NCBI GenBank assembly: GCA_025757745.1
Contig: CP107217.1
Span: forward strand, 2,046,001 to 2,110,000
Direction: 5' to 3'
DNA: 64,000 nt
Source: Coriobacteriaceae bacterium
GTDB taxonomy: Bacteria; Actinomycetota; Coriobacteriia; Coriobacteriales; Coriobacteriaceae
The notes under the pieces were generated by a model, which saw nothing but the letters and a program-made list of their open reading frames with translations, was not told where the DNA came from and made no database searches. Positions 17,308 to 25,047 of the stretch are shown one piece after another; the stretch's first letter is position 1, and each line of letters opens with the position of its first letter. The position numbers were made by a program, and so were the translations under genes.

Positions 17308-18282
17308 TTAGAGGCCGAGCATCGGCTCCAGGACAAAGAAGTACGCGAGAACCACGATGCCCAGGATGATGCGGTAGACGCCGAAGCACTTGAAGTCGTG
17401 ACGGCGCACGAAACCCATAAGCCACTTGATGGCGATAAGCGAAACCACAAAGGCCACGATGCAGCCCACGCCCAGGATGGCGATCTCGTTGGTGCCGAAA
17501 GTACCGCCCTTAATAAAGTACTTGACCAGCTTGAGCGCGCTCGCGCCAAACATGACGGGAATGGCCAGGAAGAACGTGAACTTAGACGCCACCGAGCGTG
17601 TGCAGCCAAGCAGCAGGCCGCCGATGATGGTGGAGCCGGAGCGCGATGTGCCCGGAATCAGCGAAAGCACCTGGAAGCAACCGATACCCAGCGCGGTCTT
17701 CCAGCTCAGGTCCTCGAGCGTAGTGATGGAGCCAAAGTCTAGGCTATCGTCATCGTCTGCAGCGGCAGTCGCAGTGGACGTGGCAAAATGCGCACCAGCG
17801 GGGCGTCCGCCCGTCACCACGGCACGCGAACCAAACGAACCGGCAAGAGCGGCCTGGTCGCGCTTGTTCGCGCGCCAGTTCTCGATCACGATAAACAGCA
17901 CGCCGTACACAATGAGCGCCAGCGCCACGACGGGAGCATTATAGAAATGCTCCTCCATCCAGTCGTTAAGCGGCAGACCGATCGCCGCGGCGGGAATGCA
18001 GCCAAGCACAATCTTGCCCCACAACACCCAGGTGTCACGACGGCCCTCCTTGCCCTTGCTGGGAGAAAACGGATTAAGGTCGTAGAAGAACAGGACGCAG
18101 ACGGCCAAAATGGCGCCAAGCTGAATCACGACCAGAAACATATTCCAGAACGTCTCGCTCACGTTCATCTTGACGAACTCGTCCACCAAGATCATGTGAC
18201 CGGTCGACGAAACAGGCAGCCATTCGGTGATGCCCTCGACCAGGCCCATGAAGGCAGATTTTAGAAGCTCGATGATATCCAA
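17308..18282 (-). CDS. uppP: Undecaprenyl-diphosphatase UppP (BacA)
   Basis: 324 aa from a TTG at 18282, selected because GAGGGGG lies 5 nt upstream; longer in-frame extensions have no ribosome site. Conserved EGITEWLPVSSTGH is at residues 16-29 and PGTSRSGSTI is in the C-terminal half. This membrane enzyme dephosphorylates undecaprenyl pyrophosphate to recycle the peptidoglycan lipid carrier. It is about 50 residues longer than usual because of a hydrophilic loop rich in Ala, Thr and Asp (RANKRDQ...ADDDDSLDFG) before the second motif. Monocistronic. Confidence 0.92.
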   Translation of the reverse strand: MDIIELLKSAFMGLVEGITEWLPVSSTGHMILVDEFVKMNVSETFWNMFLVVIQLGAILAVCVLFFYDLNPFSPSKGKEGRRDTWVLWGKIVLGCIPAAAIGLPLNDWMEEHFYNAPVVALALIVYGVLFIVIENWRANKRDQAALAGSFGSRAVVTGGRPAGAHFATSTATAAADDDDSLDFGSITTLEDLSWKTALGIGCFQVLSLIPGTSRSGSTIIGGLLLGCTRSVASKFTFFLAIPVMFGASALKLVKYFIKGGTFGTNEIAILGVGCIVAFVVSLIAIKWLMGFVRRHDFKCFGVYRIILGIVVLAYFFVLEPMLGL

Positions 18283-18529
18283 AGGGACCCCCTCGTTAGA
18301 CACCCGCCGATATTGTTCTGCGGACGGTGCGGGCGATGTCCCATTATCAACCGTTGACGGCGCGCCTGCGCCTACCCTTACCAAAAAACTCGCCCGTTCA
18401 CAGAATTGCGAGCGGTCAAACCCAAATCCTTGGGTATAACTGCAACAAGATAAAGTGTCCGGCGGCCACGCATCCGCGCCCGCCCGATGCACGAGCCCCA
18501 CGCCCGTGCGATAGACCAAGGAGGAAACC

Positions 18530-18967
18530 ATGAACGAGGGCTACACCAAGGTATTTGTTTCACTCGACGGTACTGAGCAGCAGGATTTTGTGCTCGCACG
18601 CGCCATCAAGGTCGCCGCGAACAACGGCGCCAAGCTGATTATCGGCCACGTTATCGATTCCACGGCACTCGAGAGCGCCGGTTCATATCCAGTCGATCTG
18701 GTCAACGGCCTAGAGGAGGCATTTAAGAACTCCATCGCCAAGCAGCTCGAAGAGGCCAAGGCCAATCCCGACATTCCCGAGGTCGAGGTCATGATTCGCG
18801 CCGGCCGCATTCGCGAGACGCTCAAAGACGAGATGCTCGACGTGGTGAAGCCCGACCTGGTGCTCTGCGGCGCTCGTGGCCTGTCCTCGATCAAGTATGC
18901 ACTCCTGGGTTCAATTTCGACGTTCCTGCTGCGCAACACCGACTGCGACATCTTGGTCGTGAAGTAG
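18530..18967 (+). CDS. Universal stress protein, UspA family
   Basis: 145 aa alpha/beta protein. The N-terminus is KVFVSLDGTEQQDFVLARAIKVA and the C-terminal nucleotide-loop region is LVLCGARGLSSIKYALLGSISTFLLRNTDCDILVVK. The canonical ATP-binding G-2x-G-9x-G(S/T) pattern is only partly kept (GARGLSSIKYALLGSIS), so nucleotide binding is likely but unproven. AAGGAGG precedes the ATG. It is monocistronic, divergent from uppP and followed by a hairpin terminator. Confidence 0.9.
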   Translation: MNEGYTKVFVSLDGTEQQDFVLARAIKVAANNGAKLIIGHVIDSTALESAGSYPVDLVNGLEEAFKNSIAKQLEEAKANPDIPEVEVMIRAGRIRETLKDEMLDVVKPDLVLCGARGLSSIKYALLGSISTFLLRNTDCDILVVK

Positions 18968-19023
18968 CAAACGTACGCCTAACGCATCGCGGAGCGCAAG
19001 CCCACGTGCCCAAGTCTTCCAAG

Positions 19024-19059
19024 AGCGGGACCACCATTACGGTGGCCCCGCTTTGCTTT
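19024..19059 (+). terminator. Terminator of the universal stress gene
   Basis: AGCGGG-A-CCACC pairs with GGTGG-C-CCCGCT around ATTAC, followed by TTGCTTTA. It also abuts the end of the convergent hipA gene. Confidence 0.75.
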
Positions 19060-20347
19060 AGGCTGAGAATTGCTCCAGAACCCTCATTCTCTCAACGGAA
19101 TCCGTCTGAATTTTCAGAGCGACCCGACCCAAATCTCCGGTTGCAGAGGCAAGTTCTGCAAGCTGGGCAGACACCTCTTCAGCCACTTCCGCCGCGATGT
19201 TCTTGATCATCTTGAGTGGCAGATGCAAATCTTGAGACATGAATTCGAAATCTTCAGGAGTCACCCCATCGATCACCCGGTGATCCCCAATATCAATCCC
19301 AAGATTATGGTCGTATCCCATTATCGTCGTGCAAACAATATCGTATGCAGGGGCCAACCTCTTTTCCCGCCAACTCGGACTATAAAGAAACGAATGGTTC
19401 TTGAGATGCGAGTCGCAATTCCCCAACGCATAATCGACCATTACCTGACGAGCGAACATTTGAGTATCAGCAATTACGTTAGACGATTGCTCTCTTATCA
19501 ATCGGCCGCAAAGAGCCATATAGCAGCTATCGGGACGTGTCTCGTATTTCATATACGAAGGCCAGCCAACCGCTTGGCAAAAATCCTCCTGATGCAGCCT
19601 CAGAGGCACATCGAATCCGCTCATCGACGGCGGCTCATTGCTCCAGATTCTGTCATAACGCTCGGAAAAGAACGCACCAGGAATCGTATCCGAAGCTTCT
19701 GAACGGGCAATTTCAAGCCCAGCAGCAGACGCTGCCGTCATGCAAATTAATTCGTTGAACGGCAAATCCGGATGTTTAGTTGAAGCAATCTTGACTATGT
19801 GAGTCGAGGGGGCAGAGCCGAGCGGCAGCATCCAATCCCCCGACCCGGCCTTTTTTGCATCTTTACCGCGCGGTAAAAACCAACCGGTTTTAGACTGAGC
19901 GCCCGCCAACGACAGCCTCGAATCCTGCATATCATTTGCAATCTCAAACACTTCCGCCTTAGAAAGTGCCTCAAAATCCTCGTCTTGCAGAGGACGATAG
20001 CCCGGATCGTAGCTCGATTTCTCATCGCCGAGAAACCTCAAGGCACCAACGCACTCATCGCCCAAACGCTCGAGCATCGATAAATAGTCTGACTGGGGGA
20101 TTTGAAAACGCATCGACAGCTCATGCCGAACCGGGCCCTCGGGAAGCATGCCCGAAAAGAAGGCCGAAAACTCATTGCTGGCATATGGCTCATGTCGCAA
20201 GGGAAGAGAAGCTGAGAGTGCGGCAGCATCGTCGCGTTCAAGATATCCCTCATCATATGCAAACGTCTCGTTTACGGGGTCGGCCCTCTCAAATTCTCCG
20301 ACCAGCTCAAACGTTCCCCGATACTCACGATAAACCTTTAATGCCAT
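19058..20347 (-). CDS. hipA: HipA-family Ser/Thr kinase toxin
   Basis: 429 aa, full HipA length. The N-terminal subdomain is followed by LSLAGAQSKTGW, which holds the autophosphorylated serine loop, then the catalytic GNCDSHLKNHSFL (Asp/Asn) and LAPAYDIV (metal-binding Asp). HipA kinases phosphorylate a translation-related target (GltX in E. coli) and induce dormancy. The start overlaps the end of hipB by 10 bp. Base composition is lower in GC than the flanking core genes, suggesting acquisition. Confidence 0.92.
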   Translation of the reverse strand: MALKVYREYRGTFELVGEFERADPVNETFAYDEGYLERDDAAALSASLPLRHEPYASNEFSAFFSGMLPEGPVRHELSMRFQIPQSDYLSMLERLGDECVGALRFLGDEKSSYDPGYRPLQDEDFEALSKAEVFEIANDMQDSRLSLAGAQSKTGWFLPRGKDAKKAGSGDWMLPLGSAPSTHIVKIASTKHPDLPFNELICMTAASAAGLEIARSEASDTIPGAFFSERYDRIWSNEPPSMSGFDVPLRLHQEDFCQAVGWPSYMKYETRPDSCYMALCGRLIREQSSNVIADTQMFARQVMVDYALGNCDSHLKNHSFLYSPSWREKRLAPAYDIVCTTIMGYDHNLGIDIGDHRVIDGVTPEDFEFMSQDLHLPLKMIKNIAAEVAEEVSAQLAELASATGDLGRVALKIQTDSVERMRVLEQFSA

Positions 20348-20583
20348 GAGCCGTCGCCCCTCTCCCTCAGGATCAAATCGACCCCCAAGCTGTTAGCGAT
20401 TTGAAGGGTTTGGCGAAGATTGGCACCCGCCTTTCCACGCTCAAGCTCGCTCACAAAGCGCAAACTGCACTGGTTGAAATCAGCCACATCGCGTTGGGTA
20501 TAACCGAGCTTCTTCCGGCGCTCACGCAAATATGCACCGAGTTCAGCTGGGTCAAAAATCGTTCGCTCATTCCAGTCTTGCAT
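20338..20583 (-). CDS. hipB: HipB-like HTH antitoxin
   Basis: 81 aa Xre-type helix-turn-helix protein: LGAYLRERRKKLGYTQRDVADFNQCSLRFVSELERGKAGANLRQTLQIANSLGVDL. It neutralises HipA and represses the operon. Two perfect palindromes lie directly upstream (20593-20622 and 20636-20657). The ATG at 20583 lies only 10 bp from the first palindrome, so repressor binding would also cover the ribosome site. Confidence 0.92.
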   Translation of the reverse strand: MQDWNERTIFDPAELGAYLRERRKKLGYTQRDVADFNQCSLRFVSELERGKAGANLRQTLQIANSLGVDLILRERGDGSWH

Positions 20584-20592
20584 GCTAATCCC

Positions 20593-20622
20593 CTATGATT
20601 ATCCCAAACGGGATAATCATAG
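20593..20622. promoter_or_regulatory. hipBA operator 1
   Basis: 13-bp arms CTATGATTATCCC / GGGATAATCATAG around AAAC. The core TATCC-N6-GGATA resembles the E. coli HipB operator (TATCC-N8-GGATA) but with a spacer two bases shorter. Confidence 0.8.
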
Positions 20623-20635
20623 CACATCATGATGG

Positions 20636-20657
20636 AATTATCCCGTTTGGGATAATT
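20636..20657. promoter_or_regulatory. hipBA operator 2
   Basis: AATTATCCC / GGGATAATT around GTTT. The spacer is the complement of that in operator 1. Centres are 39 bp apart. Confidence 0.8.
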
Positions 20658-20668
20658 GTCTTAACGTG

Positions 20669-20681
20669 AATGACGCTCCAG
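20669..20681. repeat. 13-bp direct repeat, left flank of IS30 element
   Basis: AATGACGCTCCAG, repeated exactly at 22303-22315 on the other side of the element. Probable target duplication. Confidence 0.75.
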
Positions 20682-20708
20682 CCTTGATTCTCATTTTCAT
20701 TGCAACAG

Positions 20709-20748
20709 CCTCAGGACTCAGCGCAACGCGTTGCGCTGAGTCCTGAGG
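20709..20748. repeat. Perfect 40-bp palindrome inside the IS left end
   Basis: CCTCAGGACTCAGCGCAACG followed with no spacer by its exact reverse complement. It begins 25 nt into the left inverted repeat. A second small stem (GGGCCGG / CCGGCCC, 20776-20795) sits between it and the transposase ribosome site. Confidence 0.9.
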
Positions 20749-20814
20749 CGCGAATCCGGGTAGGCAACCCCAGAGGGGCCGGAATCCCCCGGCCCGCGAT
20801 GGAGGGAGGCCGGC

Positions 20815-22077
20815 ATGTCCAGACCCAAGCCGTCCGGAAGGTCGTACGGGAGGCTCACGAGGCACGAGAGGAACACGGTCGAGAGGATGCTCGACCGCAA
20901 CCGCAGCGCTCGCGAGATCGCCGCGGAGCTCGGCAGGTCGCCCTCGACCGTGACCAGGGAGGTTGCGGCGCACCGCTACGTCACCGCGCCGCGCTCGCGC
21001 TACGGCGAGCCCGCGCCCGCGGACCTCTCGGGGGCCTGCCCCAGGCTCTCCGCGTGGCCGAGGTGCTGCAACGGCTGCTCGCACAGGAGGGGCTACGGCT
21101 GCTCGAGGAGGCCCAGGGTGTTCTACAGCGCCAGGAGGGCGCAGGAGGCGGCCGACGCCGAGCTCTCGGCGAGCAGGTCCGGGATCGACGAGACCGAGGA
21201 GGGCGCCGCCGCCAAGCTCGCGGCCATCAGGGACGGGCTCGCGCGCGGGCTCTCCCCGCAGCAGATAGCGGCGACGACCCCCGGGCTCAGCGCCTCCACC
21301 GTCTACAGGTGGGTGGACGCCGGCTACGACGGCATGACGAACATGGAGCTCAGGCGCAAGGTCGGCTACAGGCCGAGGTCGCGCCGGGCCCCGAAGAGGG
21401 CGACGTCCCACTCGTCGCGCAGGTCGCACGCGTCGTTCCTCGCGCTCGGCGAGGACGCCTGCGCCGCGGCCTGGGAGATGGACACCGTCGAGGGCCCCAG
21501 GGGCGACTCCGCCAGGCTCCTCACGCTCCTGCACCGCCCGAGCCGCTTCCAGCTGGCCCTGCCGCTGCCGGACGGCACGTGCGCCTCGGTCCTGGCGGCG
21601 CTCTCCTCCCTGCGCGGGGTCCTCGGCGAGGACGGCGCGAGGCGCGCCTTCGGCGCCGTGCTCACCGACAACGGGAGCGAGTTCGCCGACGAGGGCGCCA
21701 TCGCGGCGCTGATCGGCGAGCGGGACGGCGAGACCAGGCTCTTCTACTGCGACCCCCGGCAGAGCCAGCAGAAGGGCGCGTGCGAGAAGAACCACGTGGA
21801 GATCAGGAAGCTGCTGCCCAAGGGCGCCGGGGCCAGGTTCGACCGGCTGACGGCGGCGGACTGCGCGCTGCTCATGTCGCAGGTGAACTCCGAGCCGAGG
21901 GGGGCGCTCGGGTTCCTGACGCCGGCGCGCGTGCTGCGGATGGCCCTCGGGGAGGACGCCTCCGCCCTCATGGACGCGTTCGGGATAGAGGAGCTGGCGC
22001 CCGGCGAGCTGGACCTCACGCCCGGCTGCATCGACAGGGCCAGGGCCGCGAGGGGCGAGGGGCCGCTGGCGGGATAG
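20815..22077 (+). CDS. IS30-family transposase
   Basis: 420 aa. The N-terminal helix-turn-helix is RLTRHERNTVERMLDRNRSAREIAAELGRSPSTVTREV. The DDE catalytic core is readable as WEMDTV, LTDNGSEF and CEKNHVEIR. It is GC-rich and Arg-rich, with codon use unlike the neighbouring hip genes. GGAGGGAGGCC precedes the ATG. The reading frame is intact, so the element may be active. Confidence 0.93.
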   Translation: MSRPKPSGRSYGRLTRHERNTVERMLDRNRSAREIAAELGRSPSTVTREVAAHRYVTAPRSRYGEPAPADLSGACPRLSAWPRCCNGCSHRRGYGCSRRPRVFYSARRAQEAADAELSASRSGIDETEEGAAAKLAAIRDGLARGLSPQQIAATTPGLSASTVYRWVDAGYDGMTNMELRRKVGYRPRSRRAPKRATSHSSRRSHASFLALGEDACAAAWEMDTVEGPRGDSARLLTLLHRPSRFQLALPLPDGTCASVLAALSSLRGVLGEDGARRAFGAVLTDNGSEFADEGAIAALIGERDGETRLFYCDPRQSQQKGACEKNHVEIRKLLPKGAGARFDRLTAADCALLMSQVNSEPRGALGFLTPARVLRMALGEDASALMDAFGIEELAPGELDLTPGCIDRARAARGEGPLAG

Positions 22078-22302
22078 GCGGCGGGCCGGGACATGGGCCG
22101 GAAGGCCCGTTGCGCTGAGTCCGGAACGGCTGCGCGGCGGGCTGGCGGAGCATGCGGCGGCGGCATGGGGGCACCGGCCTCCATAGCCTCTCCACCTGCG
22201 GAAACGGTGCGACGGCCAGGTGCCGGGAGCTATTCCCGCGTTGCGCTAGCTGCGGAAACGCGGGGCCCGTTCAGGCTGTTGCGTTGAGATTGAAAATCAA
22301 CC

Positions 22303-22315
22303 AATGACGCTCCAG
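22303..22315. repeat. 13-bp direct repeat, right flank of IS30 element
   Basis: AATGACGCTCCAG, exact copy of 20669-20681, 18 bp before the histidine kinase stop codon. Confidence 0.75.
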
Positions 22316-22333
22316 GACGTTACACCGCGACGA

Positions 22334-23377
22334 CTACTCAAAGTATTGGAATTTGTTGGTCGAGAAGGCAAACGTGACGACGAAGCCTTCGCCGGGCTCG
22401 GATGCCGCGGTGACATCGATACTCATCTTGGAGCACAGGCGCGCCACCAGGTAGAGGCCGATGCCCGTTGCGCGCTTGGTGGTGCGGCCGTTGTCGCCGG
22501 TAAAGCCCTTCTCGAACACGCGCGGCAGGTCGGCCGCGCTCACGCCGCAGCCGTTATCGGCAACAGTGAGCTCAATGCGCTCACTTGCCAGGCCCTCGTC
22601 CAGCAACGCGCCCGAAAACACGATCTTCGCGCCGTCCTCGCGCGCGTATTTAATGCTGTTCTGGATGAGCTGGCCCAGAATAAACTCAAGCCACTTCTCG
22701 TCGGTAAAGACCTCGAAGTCGAGGTTCTCGCACACTGGGGCCACGTGCGCCGCGATGAGCTCGCGCGCGTTGGCCTTAATCGCGCCCGTCACCAAGGTCT
22801 TGAGATTCCAGCGGCGAATCAGGTAGTCCCGCTCCACGACTTCCGAGCGCGCGTAGTACAGTGCCTGGTCGATATAGCGCTCCACACGAGCCAGCTCACG
22901 GCCCAGGTCATCCACACGCGACAGATCGTCTTCGCTGCCGTCCAGGTTTTCCAAAATTAGATGGGCCGCCGCCAGGGGCAGCTTGGCCTCGTGAACCCAG
23001 CTTTCGATATAGTCGCGATAGTCATCGGTCTGACGCCGGCCTTCGGCAACCTCGTCGCAGGCAGCTTTGCCCACCCGGCGCAAGACCTCGTACTCGAGCT
23101 CGCCCTCGGCATAGGTCGGACATTGCACCATCTCCTGCACCCATGCGGGACTCTCGAGCTCCTCTGCCGCACGCTCCAGCTGGCGCAGAAAACGACGACG
23201 GCGCGCGTACTCGATCACGATGCCGAGCATACCAAAGATAAAGGACACGCCGACCGCCACGACCACGATAGAAACGGGTGCGCCGGCGACCGTCAGCACA
23301 AAGCAGCTCAGCAGCACACCGCACGTCCACACGGCGACGGGAAGCAGCGCATCTTTAAAGAACTTGCCAAACGACAT
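22334..23377 (-). CDS. Intramembrane-sensing sensor histidine kinase (BceS-like)
   Basis: 347 aa. Two N-terminal membrane helices (about 10-30 and 35-57) have almost no extracellular loop. The H-box is SWVHEAKLPL with His129, and the N, G1 and G2 boxes are QNSIKYA, DNGCGV and TGIGLYL. Such kinases usually sense cell-envelope stress through a neighbouring ABC transporter, but no BceAB-type transporter is nearby. It starts 9 bp after the response-regulator stop. The IS30 element sits just past its 3' end without damaging it. Confidence 0.9.
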   Translation of the reverse strand: MSFGKFFKDALLPVAVWTCGVLLSCFVLTVAGAPVSIVVVAVGVSFIFGMLGIVIEYARRRRFLRQLERAAEELESPAWVQEMVQCPTYAEGELEYEVLRRVGKAACDEVAEGRRQTDDYRDYIESWVHEAKLPLAAAHLILENLDGSEDDLSRVDDLGRELARVERYIDQALYYARSEVVERDYLIRRWNLKTLVTGAIKANARELIAAHVAPVCENLDFEVFTDEKWLEFILGQLIQNSIKYAREDGAKIVFSGALLDEGLASERIELTVADNGCGVSAADLPRVFEKGFTGDNGRTTKRATGIGLYLVARLCSKMSIDVTAASEPGEGFVVTFAFSTNKFQYFE

Positions 23378-23386
23378 AGCCGGCCC

Positions 23387-24058
23387 CTAGACCGAATAGC
23401 CTTGGCCGCGATGCGTGGTCAAATACCCCTTGATGCCGATTTTTTCGAGCGTGGTGCGCAGGCGGTTGATGTTGACGGTGAGCGTATTGTCGTCCACGAA
23501 GGCGTCGGAGTCCCACAGGTCCTGCATGATGGCCGAGCGCGAAACGATCTTGCCCGCGCGGCTCAGAAGCAGCGAGAGGATACGCAGCTCGTTTTTGGTG
23601 AGCTCGGTGCTGGTGCCCGTTTGCGTGTTGGTGACCGTGGAGCGGGCAAGGTCGAGTTCCAGCCCCTTGTGGACCATGGTGCTGCGCTCGCCCGCCGACG
23701 TGGTGCGGCGCAGCAGCGCGTTGATGCGCGCCACGAGCACGCGAGCGCTATAGGGCTTGGAGATAAAGTCGTCCGCGCCAAGCGTCATGGCCATGACCTC
23801 GTCAATCTCAGTCGTGCGCGACGTGAGGACGATGATGGGGACCTCGGACTCGCGGCGGACCTCATGGCAGATGTGCTGGCCGTCTTTGACAGGAAGCGTG
23901 AGGTCGAGCAGCACCAGGTCGGGCGCGGCAGCGAGAATATCGCGCGAGACATGCTCAAACGATTCGCAGGCCTCGACCTCAAAACCGGCACGGGCAAGGA
24001 TGTCGGCAAGCTCGCGACGAATGGGCTCGTCGTCCTCAACGATATAGATCAGCGCCAT
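23387..24058 (-). CDS. OmpR-family response regulator
   Basis: 223 aa. The receiver domain has acidic pocket EDD (8-10), phosphoacceptor Asp52 (LLDLTLP) and Lys in SKPYSARVL. The C-terminal winged helix ends YLTTHRGQGYSV. ATG 24058 is used because the protein begins MALIYIVEDD; the upstream in-frame ATG adds 20 unrelated residues. It forms a pair with the kinase directly downstream. Targets are unknown. Confidence 0.93.
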   Translation of the reverse strand: MALIYIVEDDEPIRRELADILARAGFEVEACESFEHVSRDILAAAPDLVLLDLTLPVKDGQHICHEVRRESEVPIIVLTSRTTEIDEVMAMTLGADDFISKPYSARVLVARINALLRRTTSAGERSTMVHKGLELDLARSTVTNTQTGTSTELTKNELRILSLLLSRAGKIVSRSAIMQDLWDSDAFVDDNTLTVNINRLRTTLEKIGIKGYLTTHRGQGYSV

Positions 24059-24234
24059 GGATTCCGCTCCCTTCTTGGTTGTCTTACAGCCATTATTGCC
24101 GCGAAGTCGCCGGCACACGCGTCGCGCGGCAACAAGGTGACAGAACTGTTCGCGAACGAAAGGTTCGACTCGCCCTCACTCGCAACGGGTGCGGGGATCA
24201 AATGATTATAAAATCCCCGTCCCAGAAAAATCAT

Positions 24235-24942
24235 TTAGCGGCGGGCGCGGAGCTTTTCGTAGCCGTCGGCAAAGAAGGCGACCGTCGCGGCATCGGACTC
24301 GGCGGCGTCGGCATCGGCGGCGGGAACCACGCCGTGCTCGTCGCTCACCAGGAACAAAGCACCCTTGAGCTGCGCGGGAATGTCTACGCGCGTGACCGGG
24401 ATTCCCTTGGTCTGGGCCAGCTGCTCGATGAGCGTCGCCGTGCCACACAGACACTCGTCCGCCGGCACCACAAAGGCGAGCTCGCCGTTGTTGACGGCGG
24501 CGAGCAGCTCGGGCGCCACGCCGGTTTCGTCGGCCTCGGAGCGGGCCTCGGCAGAACGGGCGCGCAGCGCCTTGGCCGACGTATCGGCGAGCGGCTCGTA
24601 CTCCCCCACCGTCATGGCGGCGTTGCCGTTGACGTCGATCACCAGCATGAGCACGCCGTCATGTGCGGTGTAATCGCCCTCGGCAAGCGACCACTCAACG
24701 TGCTGTTTGGCCCAGCTGAGCATGTTATGGGTAAGCGGCTCGCCCTGCACCAGGCGCTCGGACAGCGCGCGAATGTGTCGGTTGAGCATGGGCACCTTTT
24801 TGTTGGACATGCGCCAACGGCAGACAAGCGCGGGCTTGTCGAGCGTAAACTTCTCGACCGCCTCCTGATTGGCGCAGAAATCCTCGTACGCACGCTGATC
24901 CTCGGCATTGCCAAACAGCTCGGCATCATCAATCTGGGGCAT
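24235..24942 (-). CDS. Conserved-looking protein of unknown function
   Basis: 235 aa, soluble and acidic; family not recognised. The sequence has an N-terminal half with LVCRWRMSNKKVPMLNRHIRAL and a central strand-rich segment GVLMLVIDVNGNAAMTVGEYEPL. A second half (ELAFVVPADECLCGTATLIEQLAQ...IPAQLKGALFLVSDE) superficially resembles SseB-type domains. ATG 24942 is chosen for AAAGGT upstream. It is transcribed alone from downstream of purH's terminator. Confidence 0.7.
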   Translation of the reverse strand: MPQIDDAELFGNAEDQRAYEDFCANQEAVEKFTLDKPALVCRWRMSNKKVPMLNRHIRALSERLVQGEPLTHNMLSWAKQHVEWSLAEGDYTAHDGVLMLVIDVNGNAAMTVGEYEPLADTSAKALRARSAEARSEADETGVAPELLAAVNNGELAFVVPADECLCGTATLIEQLAQTKGIPVTRVDIPAQLKGALFLVSDEHGVVPAADADAAESDAATVAFFADGYEKLRARR

Positions 24943-24982
24943 GGTTGTACCTTTCGTGTTAGTCATTCCGTCCTCTTATACC

Positions 24983-25018
24983 AAAAAGACGGCCCTCCAA
25001 ACGGAGCGACCGTCTTTT
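24983..25018 (-). terminator. Terminator of purH
   Basis: AAAAGACGG / CCGTCTTTT stem with an internal GGAG/CTCC pairing, followed by TTTTT on the minus strand. Confidence 0.8.
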
Positions 25019-25047
25019 GCAGAGATTATTTTGTCCCGAGGCGAAAC

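Larger units (their letters stand above)
20682..22302 (+). mobile_element. IS30-family insertion sequence
   Basis: About 1.62 kb. Left inverted repeat 20684-20711 (TTGATTCTCATTTTCATTGC...) and right inverted repeat 22273-22300 match at about 22 of 28 bases. One transposase gene fills most of it. The 195 bp after the gene hold only GC-rich sequence, including a partial copy (GTTGCGCTGAGTCC, 22106-22119) of the left palindrome. It inserted between hipB and the 3' end of the histidine kinase gene and carries no passenger gene. Confidence 0.9.

Noticed and set aside
20669..20681. GACGC inside the IS flanking repeat equals the LlaJI recognition sequence
   Set aside because: A five-base match is expected often in GC-rich DNA; no reason to link IS targeting to the restriction system.
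20700..22118. 472-codon second frame overlapping the IS30 transposase
   Set aside because: Arg/Gly-rich shadow; the DDE motifs are in the other frame. No sign of programmed frameshifting was seen.
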